Source of the DNA: Phycisphaeraceae bacterium
GTDB lineage: Bacteria > Planctomycetota > Phycisphaerae > Phycisphaerales > SM1A02
Assembly (NCBI GenBank): GCA_015709595.1
Contig: CP054178.1
Location: 3,415,205 to 3,479,204, forward strand
DNA length: 64,000 nt
Reading direction: 5' to 3'
A model generated the notes under the pieces. That model did not search any database and was not told the origin of the DNA. It was given only the letters and a program-made list of their open reading frames with translations. The stretch's first letter is position 1. Each line of letters opens with the position of its first letter. Of the stretch, positions 35,479 to 45,142 are shown piece by piece. A program made the translations under genes and the position numbers.

Positions 35479-38400
35479 CTATTGTCCCGCTCGCGACTCG
35501 TCGAACGTCGGCGCCACCGCGGGTTCCTGGCCGGCACGGGCGGCCTGCACCTTCTCCGCGGCCCGGCGCCCCACGACGCCGTCGTGCAGATCGTAGAGCG
35601 ATTCGGAACTGACCAATTCCACGCCCCACACATTGCGCTGGTAGCCGCGCAATCCCTGGATTGTCGTGGTTCGACGCTCCGCGTCATTGACGATGCGCGT
35701 CGCAATCTCCCACGCCTCCACCGCCCGGGCGCGGTCGCCCAGACGCCACAGCACATCTCCGAGGTGATCGTAGGCCTCGGCGCTCGGCTCCCGGCGCTGG
35801 TTTCGCGTGGCGCTGATCGACCGTTCCAGCAGTCCGCGAGCGCCGTCCCCCCGATCGTCACGCTCAAACCGGCCCTGCTTGTAGCGCAGCCATCCGATCG
35901 TGTCGAGGATGTTCGGATCGCCCGGCGATCGCTCAAACGCCCGTTCCACCAGGCCCACCGACTCGTCATCGTCGTGATTCGAGTCGATCCGGTGATAGCC
36001 CAGATTGTTCAGCGCCGTGGCGTTGTCGGGAACCATCGCCAGCGATCGTCGCAGCAGGTCTTCGGCGGCTTCGTTTTCACCGATCTGCGTGGCCAGCACG
36101 CTGAGCCAGTAGTACGCCTCGGCGTGCAGATTCCCCATCTCGCGGGGCAGCGGCAGGATGTCGAGCATGGATCGAGACGCCAGATCATCGATCACCGCCC
36201 GCGCCTCATCCACGCGCCCGGCGCGAACAAAGCACGCCTGCGCCACCTGCGAAAGCAACGCCACGCCAGTCCGCTCCGGCTCGGGAGTCGTCCGCAGGCG
36301 GATCATGGCGACGCGCGCCGCCGCAAGCGGATGACCGTCATCCACCAGCATCTGGGCCAGGTCTCGCCAGGCCGCGGCAGCCGCCACCTCCGGCCCCCCC
36401 GCCGAGGTGTTCCGGATGCCTCGTTCGACCAGGCGCTCCAGTCCCTCCCCCGAATCGTCCAGCCGGGCCAGCGCCAGCAGGCCCGGGCCGTAGACGCTCA
36501 GGGGCGCATCCGGCCAGCGATTCAGAAACTGCTCCACCAGAGCCAGCCGGGCCTCTTCCGTTTCACGCCCTTCGCGCGGGAGTTGCGCCGCGATGGCCAG
36601 CAGACCCGCCGTCGTCTCGCGCGGCAGCGTGTCGAACCGCTGCCGAAGGGGGGTCAGACCCGCCAGCGCCTCGCGCCAGCGACCGGCGGAAACCTCCAGC
36701 GAGGCGATCTCGATGCTCCGCTGCACGCCATCCGGTCGGCGGGCCAGCCGCTCCCGCGCCAGCGCTTCCGCTTCCTTCAGCCTCCCCTGGGCGCGCCAGG
36801 CCACCTCCAGCATCGCGTTCGCCGCAGGATCGTCAGACCATGCCTGACGCCGTGCATTGAGACGAGACTCGATCTCCTCGAAGGCGCGCTGGGCGAGCAT
36901 CACCCGAACCCACTGCCGCAACAGGAGCGGATCGTCGGGTCGTTGAGTGAGTCGATCCTCCAGCCAGCGTCGCGCCGCGGCGGCCTGCTGATCCTCCAGG
37001 TAGGCGCTCACGATTCTGGCCAGCACTTCCTCGTCCGCGGCGTCGCGCTCGCACCAGGGCATGAGCGTGTCGATCGCCTGCGATGCACGACGCGCGCCCA
37101 GCAGACGGTCGGCGGCGATGATGGACGCCAGCCGACCCGTCGGCGCCACGCGCGTCAACTCATCCCACTGCTGCTGCAGCTTCGCCTGATCCGCCAACGG
37201 TCCGCTCGAGGCGTACAGCGAGAGAAGCACCTCGTGCGCCGGCTCGTGCGACGGGTCGATCGCCAGCGCTGAACGCGCGCTGCGCTCGGCGTCACCGGCC
37301 CGCCCCGGCAGAAGTGCCTCGCACCGGGCGCGCTCCACCCACAGGACAGCCACGCCCGGCCAGCGAGTTGTCGCATGTTCGGCCCGCACCGCCGCGTCAG
37401 CCGTTCGACCGATGCCGCGCAGCGAGGCGACAACGGTCTGCTCGACCTGCTGTTGAAAGCCGGGGGTCTGCGCGGTGGTCCGTGATCGCTCATTGTCATC
37501 AGCCGGCGGCTCCGGGCGATCGGTCGTCGCCGCCACAGCCGACTCCACGGCACGGATGGATTGCTCCAGCAGTTCCGGTTCGCGCATGGCGGCGGCGGCC
37601 TGAACCCGCGCCAGAAGCAGCAGTCGATCCGCCGGCGACTGGCGCAGCCCGTCTTCACACAGTCGCCACGCCTCGGCGGGTGCGCCCGCCAGCAGGAACA
37701 GCCGCGCCCGGACGAATCGACCGACGGCGCGAGTTTCCTCCGTGGCGTCGGAGCCATGCGAGGACCATCCGTTCGGCAGGCCGATCGCGGCAAAGAGCCG
37801 GGTCGCGTACCAGTCGCCCCGCGCCGGGTCGGCCTGCACCAGTTCGGTGACGAACGACCCGGCGCGGGCCGTGCTCTCCTTCGCAAGCCACTGCAATAGG
37901 TCATCCAGCGTGGACGCATCATCCGGGTTCCGCTCCACCACCGACCGCAGCATGGCGATGCTCTCATCCGGGGGCAGCAGCGCCGCCAGCAGACGGGCCG
38001 ACGCCGCGTCATTGGGCGATCGGCCCAGCGACTCGATCGCGCACGCCGCCAAAACCGCCACGGACTTGCATGAATCACGCAGCCAGCCGGCCCACTGAAT
38101 CGACCGTTCTTCCGCCCGCCATTCATTCGCCTCCAGCAGCTCCAGCAGAACCTGCTGAGCGACATGCGATCTGCCCCGCCGCAGGGCCACGTACATCCGC
38201 CGCGGCGTCAGAACCACTGGTGGAACCGTGCCGTCCGACGCCGCAAGCCGATACGCCTCCTCCGCTTCTCTGAATCGCCCCAGACGGCAGAGCAGGTCGC
38301 CGAGCAGTCGATAGCGGTCGGCCCGCACCCGCGCCAGCGAGGCGATCGTGGAGCCGTAGCCGGATGGCCCGGAGAACGTGTCGATGCCGATCGCGGCACG

Positions 38401-39237
38401 CTGCAGGCACTCCGCCGCCGCCTCGTCGTAGCCGTGGTGCTCGAATGCCAGGGCGAGGGCCTGATCGGCCAGCACGTCGGCGGCGGGATCGAGTTCGAAC
38501 GACCCGGGCGCGCCCTCTCGGCTCGACGATCGGATCGACCCCAGCGCCTGAATCACCTCGTCGTAGCGCCGCTGATTGGCCATGTTCAGTCCGACGGCAA
38601 GCGCCGCCTCGCGGTCATCGGGAGCGAGTCGGAAGAGACGCTCGTACATGGCGTTGGCGCGGGCCGCGTTGCGCGTGGCGGCGTAGCTGCGGGCGGCCTG
38701 CCGAAGCGAGGCCGCGCTGGATGGGTCGAACCCCAGGGCCTGCTCGAAGTCCTGCACGGCGGCGAAATGCCGCCCTTCCACCGCCGCCTGAAGCCCACGC
38801 ACGTAGTGAATCTGGGCCTGCACGCGACGACCGAAGTCATCCGCCTCACCGCCTACGCCCGCAGGTGATGTACGCTCAGGCCCCGATCGGGGATGGTCGC
38901 GCAGAAACTCCCCCACCGCCTCACCGACGCTCAGGAACGCGCGGGCGTCGTCGGCCGATCGAAGCGCCAGGTGCGATGGATCGACGCCCGGCGGAGGAGA
39001 AGCGTCGATGGTGAATCCCTCGGTTCCCTCCTCCCAGGTCGCCCACGCCGACAGACGTTCCCGTGGAGGCAGGTGATCAACCCGGGGCGGCTGCACGGCT
39101 GATGCCGGCAACCGCGAGGGCCCCGTACACCCGCCTCCCAGGACGCCCAGACCCGTGCAGATGGCCGCCGCCCTCAATCGCCAGGCCCGCCGGCTGACGG
39201 ACCGTCGATTCGATCGAGATTCTCTCGAACCGTTCAC
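35479..39237 (-). CDS. giant TPR-repeat lipoprotein (1252 aa)
   Basis: Starts at GTG 39237, which overlaps the HhH-GPD stop by 4 bases (GTGA). The N-terminus is RR-rich, then AAAICTGLGVLGGGC with lipobox GGGC (Cys about residue 37); this looks like an exported lipoprotein. The rest is almost entirely TPR-like helical pairs, e.g. AVQDFEQALGFDPSSAASLRQAAR, AANAMYERLFRLAPDDREAALAVGLN and, near the end, LNNLGYHRIDSNHDDDESVGLVERAFERSPGDPNILDTIGWLRY. Large envelope TPR lipoproteins usually scaffold complexes. Partner unknown. Confidence 0.85.
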   Translation of the reverse strand: MNGSRESRSNRRSVSRRAWRLRAAAICTGLGVLGGGCTGPSRLPASAVQPPRVDHLPPRERLSAWATWEEGTEGFTIDASPPPGVDPSHLALRSADDARAFLSVGEAVGEFLRDHPRSGPERTSPAGVGGEADDFGRRVQAQIHYVRGLQAAVEGRHFAAVQDFEQALGFDPSSAASLRQAARSYAATRNAARANAMYERLFRLAPDDREAALAVGLNMANQRRYDEVIQALGSIRSSSREGAPGSFELDPAADVLADQALALAFEHHGYDEAAAECLQRAAIGIDTFSGPSGYGSTIASLARVRADRYRLLGDLLCRLGRFREAEEAYRLAASDGTVPPVVLTPRRMYVALRRGRSHVAQQVLLELLEANEWRAEERSIQWAGWLRDSCKSVAVLAACAIESLGRSPNDAASARLLAALLPPDESIAMLRSVVERNPDDASTLDDLLQWLAKESTARAGSFVTELVQADPARGDWYATRLFAAIGLPNGWSSHGSDATEETRAVGRFVRARLFLLAGAPAEAWRLCEDGLRQSPADRLLLLARVQAAAAMREPELLEQSIRAVESAVAATTDRPEPPADDNERSRTTAQTPGFQQQVEQTVVASLRGIGRTADAAVRAEHATTRWPGVAVLWVERARCEALLPGRAGDAERSARSALAIDPSHEPAHEVLLSLYASSGPLADQAKLQQQWDELTRVAPTGRLASIIAADRLLGARRASQAIDTLMPWCERDAADEEVLARIVSAYLEDQQAAAARRWLEDRLTQRPDDPLLLRQWVRVMLAQRAFEEIESRLNARRQAWSDDPAANAMLEVAWRAQGRLKEAEALARERLARRPDGVQRSIEIASLEVSAGRWREALAGLTPLRQRFDTLPRETTAGLLAIAAQLPREGRETEEARLALVEQFLNRWPDAPLSVYGPGLLALARLDDSGEGLERLVERGIRNTSAGGPEVAAAAAWRDLAQMLVDDGHPLAAARVAMIRLRTTPEPERTGVALLSQVAQACFVRAGRVDEARAVIDDLASRSMLDILPLPREMGNLHAEAYYWLSVLATQIGENEAAEDLLRRSLAMVPDNATALNNLGYHRIDSNHDDDESVGLVERAFERSPGDPNILDTIGWLRYKQGRFERDDRGDGARGLLERSISATRNQRREPSAEAYDHLGDVLWRLGDRARAVEAWEIATRIVNDAERRTTTIQGLRGYQRNVWGVELVSSESLYDLHDGVVGRRAAEKVQAARAGQEPAVAPTFDESRAGQ

Positions 39238-39944
39238 GACTGCTTCGCCTTCGACCTGCGGGACGTGCGAGTCGATGATGACGTTGGCCGGCGGCGTTGG
39301 CGGACGGGCTTCTCCTTCCCCGTGCCGGCGGCGAGGCGCTCCGACGCGCGATCCGACCACGCCTGCAGCAGCGTGTGGACGTCGCGCCCCCTGGCTGCCG
39401 GAACGTGCCTGGCGAGATACGCGCTCACTTCGGCGATGTCAGCCGACGCATCGGCCGCGCCTTCCTCGATCAGCAGCGCCCGAAGCGCGTCGTCCACGGG
39501 AATGGCATGGATGTCGAAACAGAGCAGCATGACACGGGCCGCCACGTAGGGCACCATGCCCTCGAGCGTCTCGATGTACTTCCGGGCGTCGCGCTTGCCC
39601 ATGCCCTTGACGCGATCGAGCGACACCACGTGCTCGCGTCGGAACAGGTCGTTCAGCGACGCGCGCAGCCGCTGGCATCGCTCCAGCGACCGTGAATCCT
39701 TCTGACGCAGGCACAGCGCGATCTCGTATGGAAGCGAGACGCGCAGTTCGTTGTAATCCACGAATCCGTGCTTGAGCGCCCGATACGCGGCGTCCGCGGC
39801 AGTCCGCGACGAACCCCACAGCAGGAAGGAATAAATGAGCGTCTCCACCGGATCGTCGCCATGCGGCGGTGGAACGTCGGGCGCGGATGAAAGCCGCGCG
39901 AGCAAGGCGTCCAGTTGTTCGGCGCAGGCGCCGGCGTTCTTCAT
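39234..39944 (-). CDS. HhH-GPD (endonuclease III-like) protein with missing catalytic Lys
   Basis: 236 residues. Helical N-terminus, then the HhH-GPD core: SLDRVKGMGKRDARKYIETLEGMVPYVAARVMLLCFDIHAIPVDDALRALL. Aligning to endonuclease III (LPGVGRKTA...VDTH), the catalytic Asp remains (VDD, about 151) but the lysine of GVGRKTA is a non-lysine (GMVPYVA, about 129-135). The C-terminal 4Fe-4S cysteine loop is absent; the tail is instead Arg/Ser rich. So either a monofunctional glycosylase or a non-catalytic DNA binder. ATG overlaps the rbfA stop by 4 bases. Confidence 0.75.
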   Translation of the reverse strand: MKNAGACAEQLDALLARLSSAPDVPPPHGDDPVETLIYSFLLWGSSRTAADAAYRALKHGFVDYNELRVSLPYEIALCLRQKDSRSLERCQRLRASLNDLFRREHVVSLDRVKGMGKRDARKYIETLEGMVPYVAARVMLLCFDIHAIPVDDALRALLIEEGAADASADIAEVSAYLARHVPAARGRDVHTLLQAWSDRASERLAAGTGKEKPVRQRRRPTSSSTRTSRRSKAKQS

Positions 39945-40351
39945 GACGACTCGTCTCCGCCTGGATGGTCTTGCACGTCCGCGCTGGGCGCCGCGGCGTC
40001 GGCCGGCGCGTCGCCGACCGCCTCGCGGATGGCCGCCGCAACCGCCGCCTGCTTCTTGAGGGAATCGTCGAGCCGGAAGGTCAACCGCGGAACGGTTCGC
40101 ATCCGCACCCTTCTGGTCACTTCGCGGCGCAGCAGCGGCGCGGCGGAACGAAGCCCGTGCATGGTGAGTTCGGCGTGGACCGCGGGCAGCACCGAAACCG
40201 ACACCTGCGCTTCGGCCAGATCGTCGGTGACGGTGACGCCGGTCACGGTGATCAGGCCGCGGATGCGCGGGTCATGAAGATCGCCTCGCGACAGGGCCAT
40301 CTGCACCGCCTCGTGGATCTCGGAGCCGACCTGCTGAGCGCGGATGCTCAT
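39941..40351 (-). CDS. rbfA: ribosome-binding factor A
   Basis: 136 residues from ATG 40351 (MSIRAQQVGSEIHEAVQMALSRG), with GGAGG 8 bases upstream; a GTG at 40372 would add seven residues. The RbfA pattern DPRIRGLITVTGVTVTDDLAEAQVSVSV, then LTMHGLRSAAPLLRREVTRRVRMRTVPRLTFRLDDSL, is clear. It assists 16S rRNA maturation. Part of nusA-infB-rbfA. Confidence 0.93.
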   Translation of the reverse strand: MSIRAQQVGSEIHEAVQMALSRGDLHDPRIRGLITVTGVTVTDDLAEAQVSVSVLPAVHAELTMHGLRSAAPLLRREVTRRVRMRTVPRLTFRLDDSLKKQAAVAAAIREAVGDAPADAAAPSADVQDHPGGDESS

Positions 40352-40418
40352 GCTCGGAACCTCCGCCCGCACCTCGCGCCGGGGCCGGTTCGATCGAGAT
40401 GGGTCGGTCGCCGGTCGA

Positions 40419-43253
40419 TCACGCCCGGGTCACCTCGACCGTCTTGTAGCATTCGAGGATGTCGCCTTCCTTGATATCGTCGTAGCCGTCGATCTTCATG
40501 CCGCACTCCTGACCGGCGCGGACCTCCTTGACGTCGTCCTTGAAGCGCTTGAGCTGCTCCAGCCGTCGATCCTTCTCGACCACGATGCCGCCGCGCGTGA
40601 CGCGGATCTGGCTGTTGCGCTCGATGACGCCGTCGGTGACGTAGCAGCCGGCGATGAGGCCGACCTTGGAGATTCGGAAGACCTGGCGGACCTCGGCGTG
40701 TCCCAGCACTTCGAGGCGATGCTCCGGCGCCAGCAGGCCCTTGGCCGCCTTCTCGATGTCATCCATGATGTTGTAGATGACGTCGTAGAGCCGGATGTCG
40801 ATGCCCTTGGAGTCGGCCAGCTGCCGCGCCTTGGCGCTGGACGTGACGTTGAACCCGACGATGATGGCGCCGGAGGCCTCGGCCAGCGTGATGTCGGACT
40901 CGTTGACGCCGCCCACGCCGGAGTGGAGCACGATCACCGACACGTCCGACACCTTCATGTCGCCCAGCGTTTTGCGCAGCGTCTCGAGCGAACCCTGCAC
41001 ATCGGCCTTGACGATGAGCCGCAGCTCCTTTCGCTCGCTCTGGGCCAGACGCTCGAAGATGTTGTCCAGCGTGACGCGCGGCTGGGCCAGTTCACGCTCG
41101 CGCTCCTGGTGGCGTCGCTCCTCCGCCGCCTGCTCGGCGGCCTGCAGCGAATCCACCACGTAGAACTTGTCGCCGGCGTCGGGAAGCACGTCGATGCCGG
41201 AGATGGCCACGGGTGTGGACGGCCCGGCGGACTCCACGCGGGCCCCGCGATCGTTGACGATGTCGCGCACGCGCCCATAGGCGCGCCCCAGCACGATGAA
41301 GTCCCCGCGCTTGAGCATCCCCTGCTGGACCAGGATCTGCGCCACCGCGCCGCGACCCTCCTCCATCTTGGCTTCGATCACCGTTCCCTCGGCGGGTCCG
41401 GCGAAATCCGCCTTCCATTCGTGCAGTTGCGCCTGGTAGTCGATCAGGTCGAGCAGTTCCTGCACGCCCTGACCGGTGAGCGCGTTGGTCTTGACGACTT
41501 CGGTGTCGCCGCCCCACTCCACGGGGTTGAGCCCGTGCTCGGCGAGCTGCCCGTAGATGCGCTGGATGTTCGACTCGGTGGCCTCGGGCTTGTCGATCTT
41601 GTTGAGGGCCACCAGGATCGGCACGCCCGCCGCCCTGGCGTGATTGATCGACTCGACGGTCTGCGGCATTACGCCGTCGTCCGCCGCCACCACGAGCACC
41701 ACCAGATCGGTGACTCTGGCGCCGCGGGCGCGCATCTCGGTGAAGGCCTCGTGGCCCGGCGTGTCGAAGAAGACGATTTCGCGATCGGTGTCGCCCGCGC
41801 GCACCGGCACGCGGAAGGCGCGGGTGGACTGCGTGATCCCGCCCGCCTCGCCGGCGGCGATGTTGGTGTTGCGAATCTTGTCCAGCAGCGAAGTCTTGCC
41901 GTGGTCGACGTGACCCAGGATCGTCACCACCGGGGGCCGCAGGCGCGGGTCGCGCATCTGCCGGCTGGCGAAGGCCTGCTGAATCTCCTCCTCCGCCGAC
42001 TTCTGCGCCGCGATGTCAAGCTCGATGCCGAATCCCAGCATCACTTCAATCGCCTTGTCGGCGGGGAGTACGGCGTTGATGTTGACCATCATGCCGCCCA
42101 GCATCAGCTTCTTGATGATGTCCGCCGCCTTGACGCCCGTGGCCGCCGACAGCTCCTTGACGGTGATGGGCTCGCTGATCTTCACGGCGCCGCCCGTCTC
42201 CGCCGCGGTGCTGGCGCGCACGACCTGCTGTCCGCGCTTCTGGATGTCGCGCCGGTGGGTTCGGAAGAACCCGCCCGAGCGGCTCAGCCGCTCCTCGCGC
42301 TCGAGCAGATCCTGTTCGCGCCAGTTGAATGATCCTGCGTCGTCGCCGGCCCCCGGTCCCGCGCCGCGTGCGGAGCGCCGGGAATCCGTCTCCGGGGCGC
42401 GACGCTTGTTGCGGCGCGACGCGCCGCGACCGGATTCACCGTCGTCCGCCAGGGGACCATGCTGGCCCGCCCCTCGTCCTCCCTTGGATGGCGGACGGGA
42501 TGAGCCAGGCGCTTCACCGGGACGGGCGCGCTCCGTGCGAGCGCGGGGCGTGGGCAGCACATCCGGGGCCTCGACGCGGATGACCTTCGGCCCGGACAGC
42601 TTGGTCTTGAGCGGCTGCTCCAGGATCGGACCCACCGGCTTGACCACCTTGGGCCGCTGGGGCACGTTCATGACGACGGGACGCTCCGGCGCTGCGGGAG
42701 CCGCCGATTGCCGCTCCGGCGCCCGAACCGCCTTGCGCGGGGCTGTCGGCGGTGACTGGACTACCGGAGCCGCCGAACCCGCCTCCGCCTTGGCGGACTC
42801 GTCCGCGACCGTCAGCCCGGCGCCTGCTTCAGCGATGGCAACGGCTGCCGGCGGCGCTTCCGGCGCGGCGACAACCGAAGGCGTTACCGTGTCCGGTAGT
42901 TCCACGACCGGAGCCGACGCAATCGACACCACTGGCTCGTCCGCGCTCGCCTCCTCGGATTCATTGACGACATCGGCCTCGACATCGGACTGAGCGGTTT
43001 CCGCTTTCCGTGATCGCTTTCGCGCCTTGGCTCGGACGCGCGTGACATCCACCGGCGGCCCCTTCTCCACCGCCGTCGCCACGCCCCCGGTGTTGCTGAA
43101 CCACTCGCGGATCGTGGCCGCAAGTCCCACCGAAACGGTGGACATGTGGTTCGTGATGTCGGGGATGTCTTCCGCCTGGCACTTGGCGACGATGTCCTTG
43201 GAATCGACGCCGAGTTCCTTGGCGATGTTGTGGATCCGCAATGTCTTGGCCAA
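40419..43253 (-). CDS. infB: translation initiation factor IF-2
   Basis: 944 residues from a TTG at 43253, with AGGAG upstream. N-terminal IF2 region ([21 protein letters not shown]), a long Ala/Pro/Arg-rich linker about 60-330, then the GTPase core: [15 protein letters not shown] (G1 about 441-450), [11 protein letters not shown] (about 494) and NKIDKPE (about 547), and C-terminal domains to ECYKTVEV. It places initiator fMet-tRNA on the 30S subunit. Sits between nusA and rbfA as in many bacteria. Confidence 0.97.
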   Translation of the reverse strand: MAKTLRIHNIAKELGVDSKDIVAKCQAEDIPDITNHMSTVSVGLAATIREWFSNTGGVATAVEKGPPVDVTRVRAKARKRSRKAETAQSDVEADVVNESEEASADEPVVSIASAPVVELPDTVTPSVVAAPEAPPAAVAIAEAGAGLTVADESAKAEAGSAAPVVQSPPTAPRKAVRAPERQSAAPAAPERPVVMNVPQRPKVVKPVGPILEQPLKTKLSGPKVIRVEAPDVLPTPRARTERARPGEAPGSSRPPSKGGRGAGQHGPLADDGESGRGASRRNKRRAPETDSRRSARGAGPGAGDDAGSFNWREQDLLEREERLSRSGGFFRTHRRDIQKRGQQVVRASTAAETGGAVKISEPITVKELSAATGVKAADIIKKLMLGGMMVNINAVLPADKAIEVMLGFGIELDIAAQKSAEEEIQQAFASRQMRDPRLRPPVVTILGHVDHGKTSLLDKIRNTNIAAGEAGGITQSTRAFRVPVRAGDTDREIVFFDTPGHEAFTEMRARGARVTDLVVLVVAADDGVMPQTVESINHARAAGVPILVALNKIDKPEATESNIQRIYGQLAEHGLNPVEWGGDTEVVKTNALTGQGVQELLDLIDYQAQLHEWKADFAGPAEGTVIEAKMEEGRGAVAQILVQQGMLKRGDFIVLGRAYGRVRDIVNDRGARVESAGPSTPVAISGIDVLPDAGDKFYVVDSLQAAEQAAEERRHQERERELAQPRVTLDNIFERLAQSERKELRLIVKADVQGSLETLRKTLGDMKVSDVSVIVLHSGVGGVNESDITLAEASGAIIVGFNVTSSAKARQLADSKGIDIRLYDVIYNIMDDIEKAAKGLLAPEHRLEVLGHAEVRQVFRISKVGLIAGCYVTDGVIERNSQIRVTRGGIVVEKDRRLEQLKRFKDDVKEVRAGQECGMKIDGYDDIKEGDILECYKTVEVTRA

Positions 43254-43319
43254 GTGATGCTCCTGCTGTGCTCGTCAATCGCCCCCGAGCGGGCGAAACC
43301 GCTCCGAGTGAGCGGTGCG

Positions 43320-44669
43320 TCAGTTCTCCGTCGCGCCCCCTCCGCCCCCAGCCAGAATGGAATCGGCCGCCGCCTCGGCCTCGGCGTCCGGCGCCGGGGC
43401 GGCGCCGCCTTCGCCGGCCAGAATCGAGGCGCCGGCGGCCTCCTCCTCCGCCTTGCGGCGGGCGGCCTCCTCCTTCTCGCGCTGCTGCTGCTCCGCCACC
43501 TCCTTGGCCTTGGCGGTGCAGACTTCCACGATCCTGTCGGCCAGCGCCGGGTCGAGCCCGAGCTCCTGCGACAGCACCGAGGCCCCGATCTCCTCGATGT
43601 CGAACACGCTGATCATGCCCAGCGCGCCCATGCGGTCGAGCAGCGACTCCTCCACGCCCTCGATGGGCAGGATGGTCTGGGCGAGGATCTCCAGCCCCTT
43701 CTGGAACTCCGCCGGGGTGAGAATGTCCACGTCCCAGCCGGTCAGCCGCGCCGCCAGCCGCACGTTCTGCCCGCGCTTGCCGATGGCCAGCGAGAGCTGA
43801 TCTTCTCGCACGATGATGGTGGCGCGTCCCAGTTCAAAGCAGAGTGAGACTTCCTCCACTTCCGCCGGCTTGAGCGCGTTGGCCAGCAGAATCTGACTCG
43901 ATTCGTTCCAGCGGACGATGTCAATCTTCTCGCCGCCCAGTTCATCCACGATGTTGCGGATGCGGCTGCCCCGCACGCCCACGCAGGCGCCCACCGGATC
44001 GACCTTGGAATCCACGCTGGCCACCGCCAGCTTGGTGCGGAACCCCGGCTCGCGCGCCATCGCCTTGATCTCGATCACGCGCTCCGACACTTCGGGCACC
44101 TCCGCCTCGAACAGGCGGCGGATGAAGTCGGGATGGCTCCGCGAGAGCACGATCTTCACCTGGTTCCCCGCGTCGCGCACGTCGAGGATCAGGCAGCGCA
44201 CCCGCCCGCCGGGCTGGAATTGCTCGCCGGGAATCTGCTCGCTGCGCGGCATGAACCCTTCGGCGCGGTCCACCTGCACGACGAGAGAGCCGCCTTCATA
44301 TCGCTGGGCGGTGCCGGTCACCAGTTCGCCCTGACGCTTGGAAAACTCCTCCAGCAGACTCTCGCGCTCGTCCTCGCGGAAGCGCTGGATCATCACCTGC
44401 TTGGCGGTCTGGGCGGGAATTCGCCCGAGCGTCTCGATCGGGATCATTTCCCGCGTGACGTTGCCCAGGTCGTCCGTCCGGTTGCGCCAGATCGTCAGCG
44501 CTCCCGTCGTGCGGTCCATCTGGCACCCGAACTCCTCGGCATCCAGCGAGTTGAAGTGCTTGCGGGCGGCGGAGACCATCGCCTGCTCGATGTCGGCGAT
44601 CAGCACGTCGCGCTCGATATTGCGCTCGCGGGCGATCGAATCGAGAATGCGGAGGGTTTCACTGTTCAT
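43320..44669 (-). CDS. nusA: transcription termination/antitermination factor NusA
   Basis: 449 residues. N-terminal NusA domain (LRILDSIARERNIERDVLIADIEQAMVSAARKHF), S1 domain about 115-180, and two KH domains (GSRIRNIVDELGGEKIDIVRW; IIVREDQLSLAIGKRGQNVRLAARLTGWDVDIL). The C-terminus is short, ending in an Ala/Glu-rich tail instead of full acidic repeats. Binds RNA polymerase and nascent RNA. First gene of the nusA-infB-rbfA run; rimP, the usual upstream partner, is not present next to it. Confidence 0.97.
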   Translation of the reverse strand: MNSETLRILDSIARERNIERDVLIADIEQAMVSAARKHFNSLDAEEFGCQMDRTTGALTIWRNRTDDLGNVTREMIPIETLGRIPAQTAKQVMIQRFREDERESLLEEFSKRQGELVTGTAQRYEGGSLVVQVDRAEGFMPRSEQIPGEQFQPGGRVRCLILDVRDAGNQVKIVLSRSHPDFIRRLFEAEVPEVSERVIEIKAMAREPGFRTKLAVASVDSKVDPVGACVGVRGSRIRNIVDELGGEKIDIVRWNESSQILLANALKPAEVEEVSLCFELGRATIIVREDQLSLAIGKRGQNVRLAARLTGWDVDILTPAEFQKGLEILAQTILPIEGVEESLLDRMGALGMISVFDIEEIGASVLSQELGLDPALADRIVEVCTAKAKEVAEQQQREKEEAARRKAEEEAAGASILAGEGGAAPAPDAEAEAAADSILAGGGGGATEN

Positions 44670-45077
44670 GTTCGAGATGTTCCGTTCGTGTTGTCGAGAT
44701 GTCGGGATGTTGCAAGCGACCGAGAACCGGCGTGTCCCAAAAGTGCGAACACGACCGTCCGCCGAAGCGAACGCCCGTGCCCGGGGGCGGATGGTCGGGA
44801 CACCATGTCCCGACCCCGCAGACGATCTGTCGCCAATGCGTCAGATCATGTGCGGCTCCCCGTCCGATGGGCACCCGTCGCCCGCGCGGGCGACGCGATC
44901 CGGAGACGACCGGCCGGATGGATGCGGCATCGCTCCATCATGGCCGAACTGCTGCTTGACCCTGCCGGGTGTGCATGAACGACTCCAATCGACCCCGTGC
45001 ATACGACGCGGGGCAAGCCAACAATATGGCCGAACCCGCGGTGATTCAAGCGTTCGCCAACGCTCGGCTTCGCGCCC
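44670..45077 (-). promoter_or_regulatory. long nusA 5' leader with stacked hairpins
   Basis: No credible gene is seen in this gap. Read on the minus strand it contains: a perfect 20-bp palindrome at 44876-44895 (CGTCGCCCGCGCGGGCGACG), a 6+3 bp hairpin at 44824-44847 (GATCTG...CAGATC), and a perfect 10-bp stem with CCA/TGG loop at 44793-44815 (GGTCGGGACA/TGTCCCGACC). Short direct repeats with ACATCTCGA lie just before the ATG. NusA autoregulates its operon in other bacteria, so a structured leader would fit, but this is inference. Confidence 0.5.
45022..45050 (-). promoter_or_regulatory. candidate sigma70-like promoter for nusA-infB-rbfA
   Basis: On the minus strand TTGAAT (45050-45045) and TATTGT (45027-45022) are separated by 17 bases, 28 bases past the ugd terminator. 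Transcription from here would give a leader of about 345 nt before nusA. Confidence 0.45.
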
Positions 45078-45112
45078 GAAAACAAACGACCCCGGCGCCT
45101 CGGAGGCCGGGG
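45078..45112 (-). terminator. Rho-independent terminator after the UDP-sugar dehydrogenase gene
   Basis: On the minus strand CCCCGGC and GCCGGGG pair around a 9-base loop, followed by TCGTTTGTTTTC. It is 30 bases after the dehydrogenase stop and ends the exopolysaccharide locus. Confidence 0.85.
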
Positions 45113-45142
45113 CCGTCCGCATGCTGAATCCACGGCCTTCGT

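Noticed and set aside
35364-35969. Upstream extension of YebC
   Set aside because: Family always begins MAGHSAW; extension is Arg-rich and overlaps the TPR gene.
40344-42332. Plus-strand 662-codon frame
   Set aside because: Antisense of infB with Leu/Asp/His-rich repeats typical of shadow frames.
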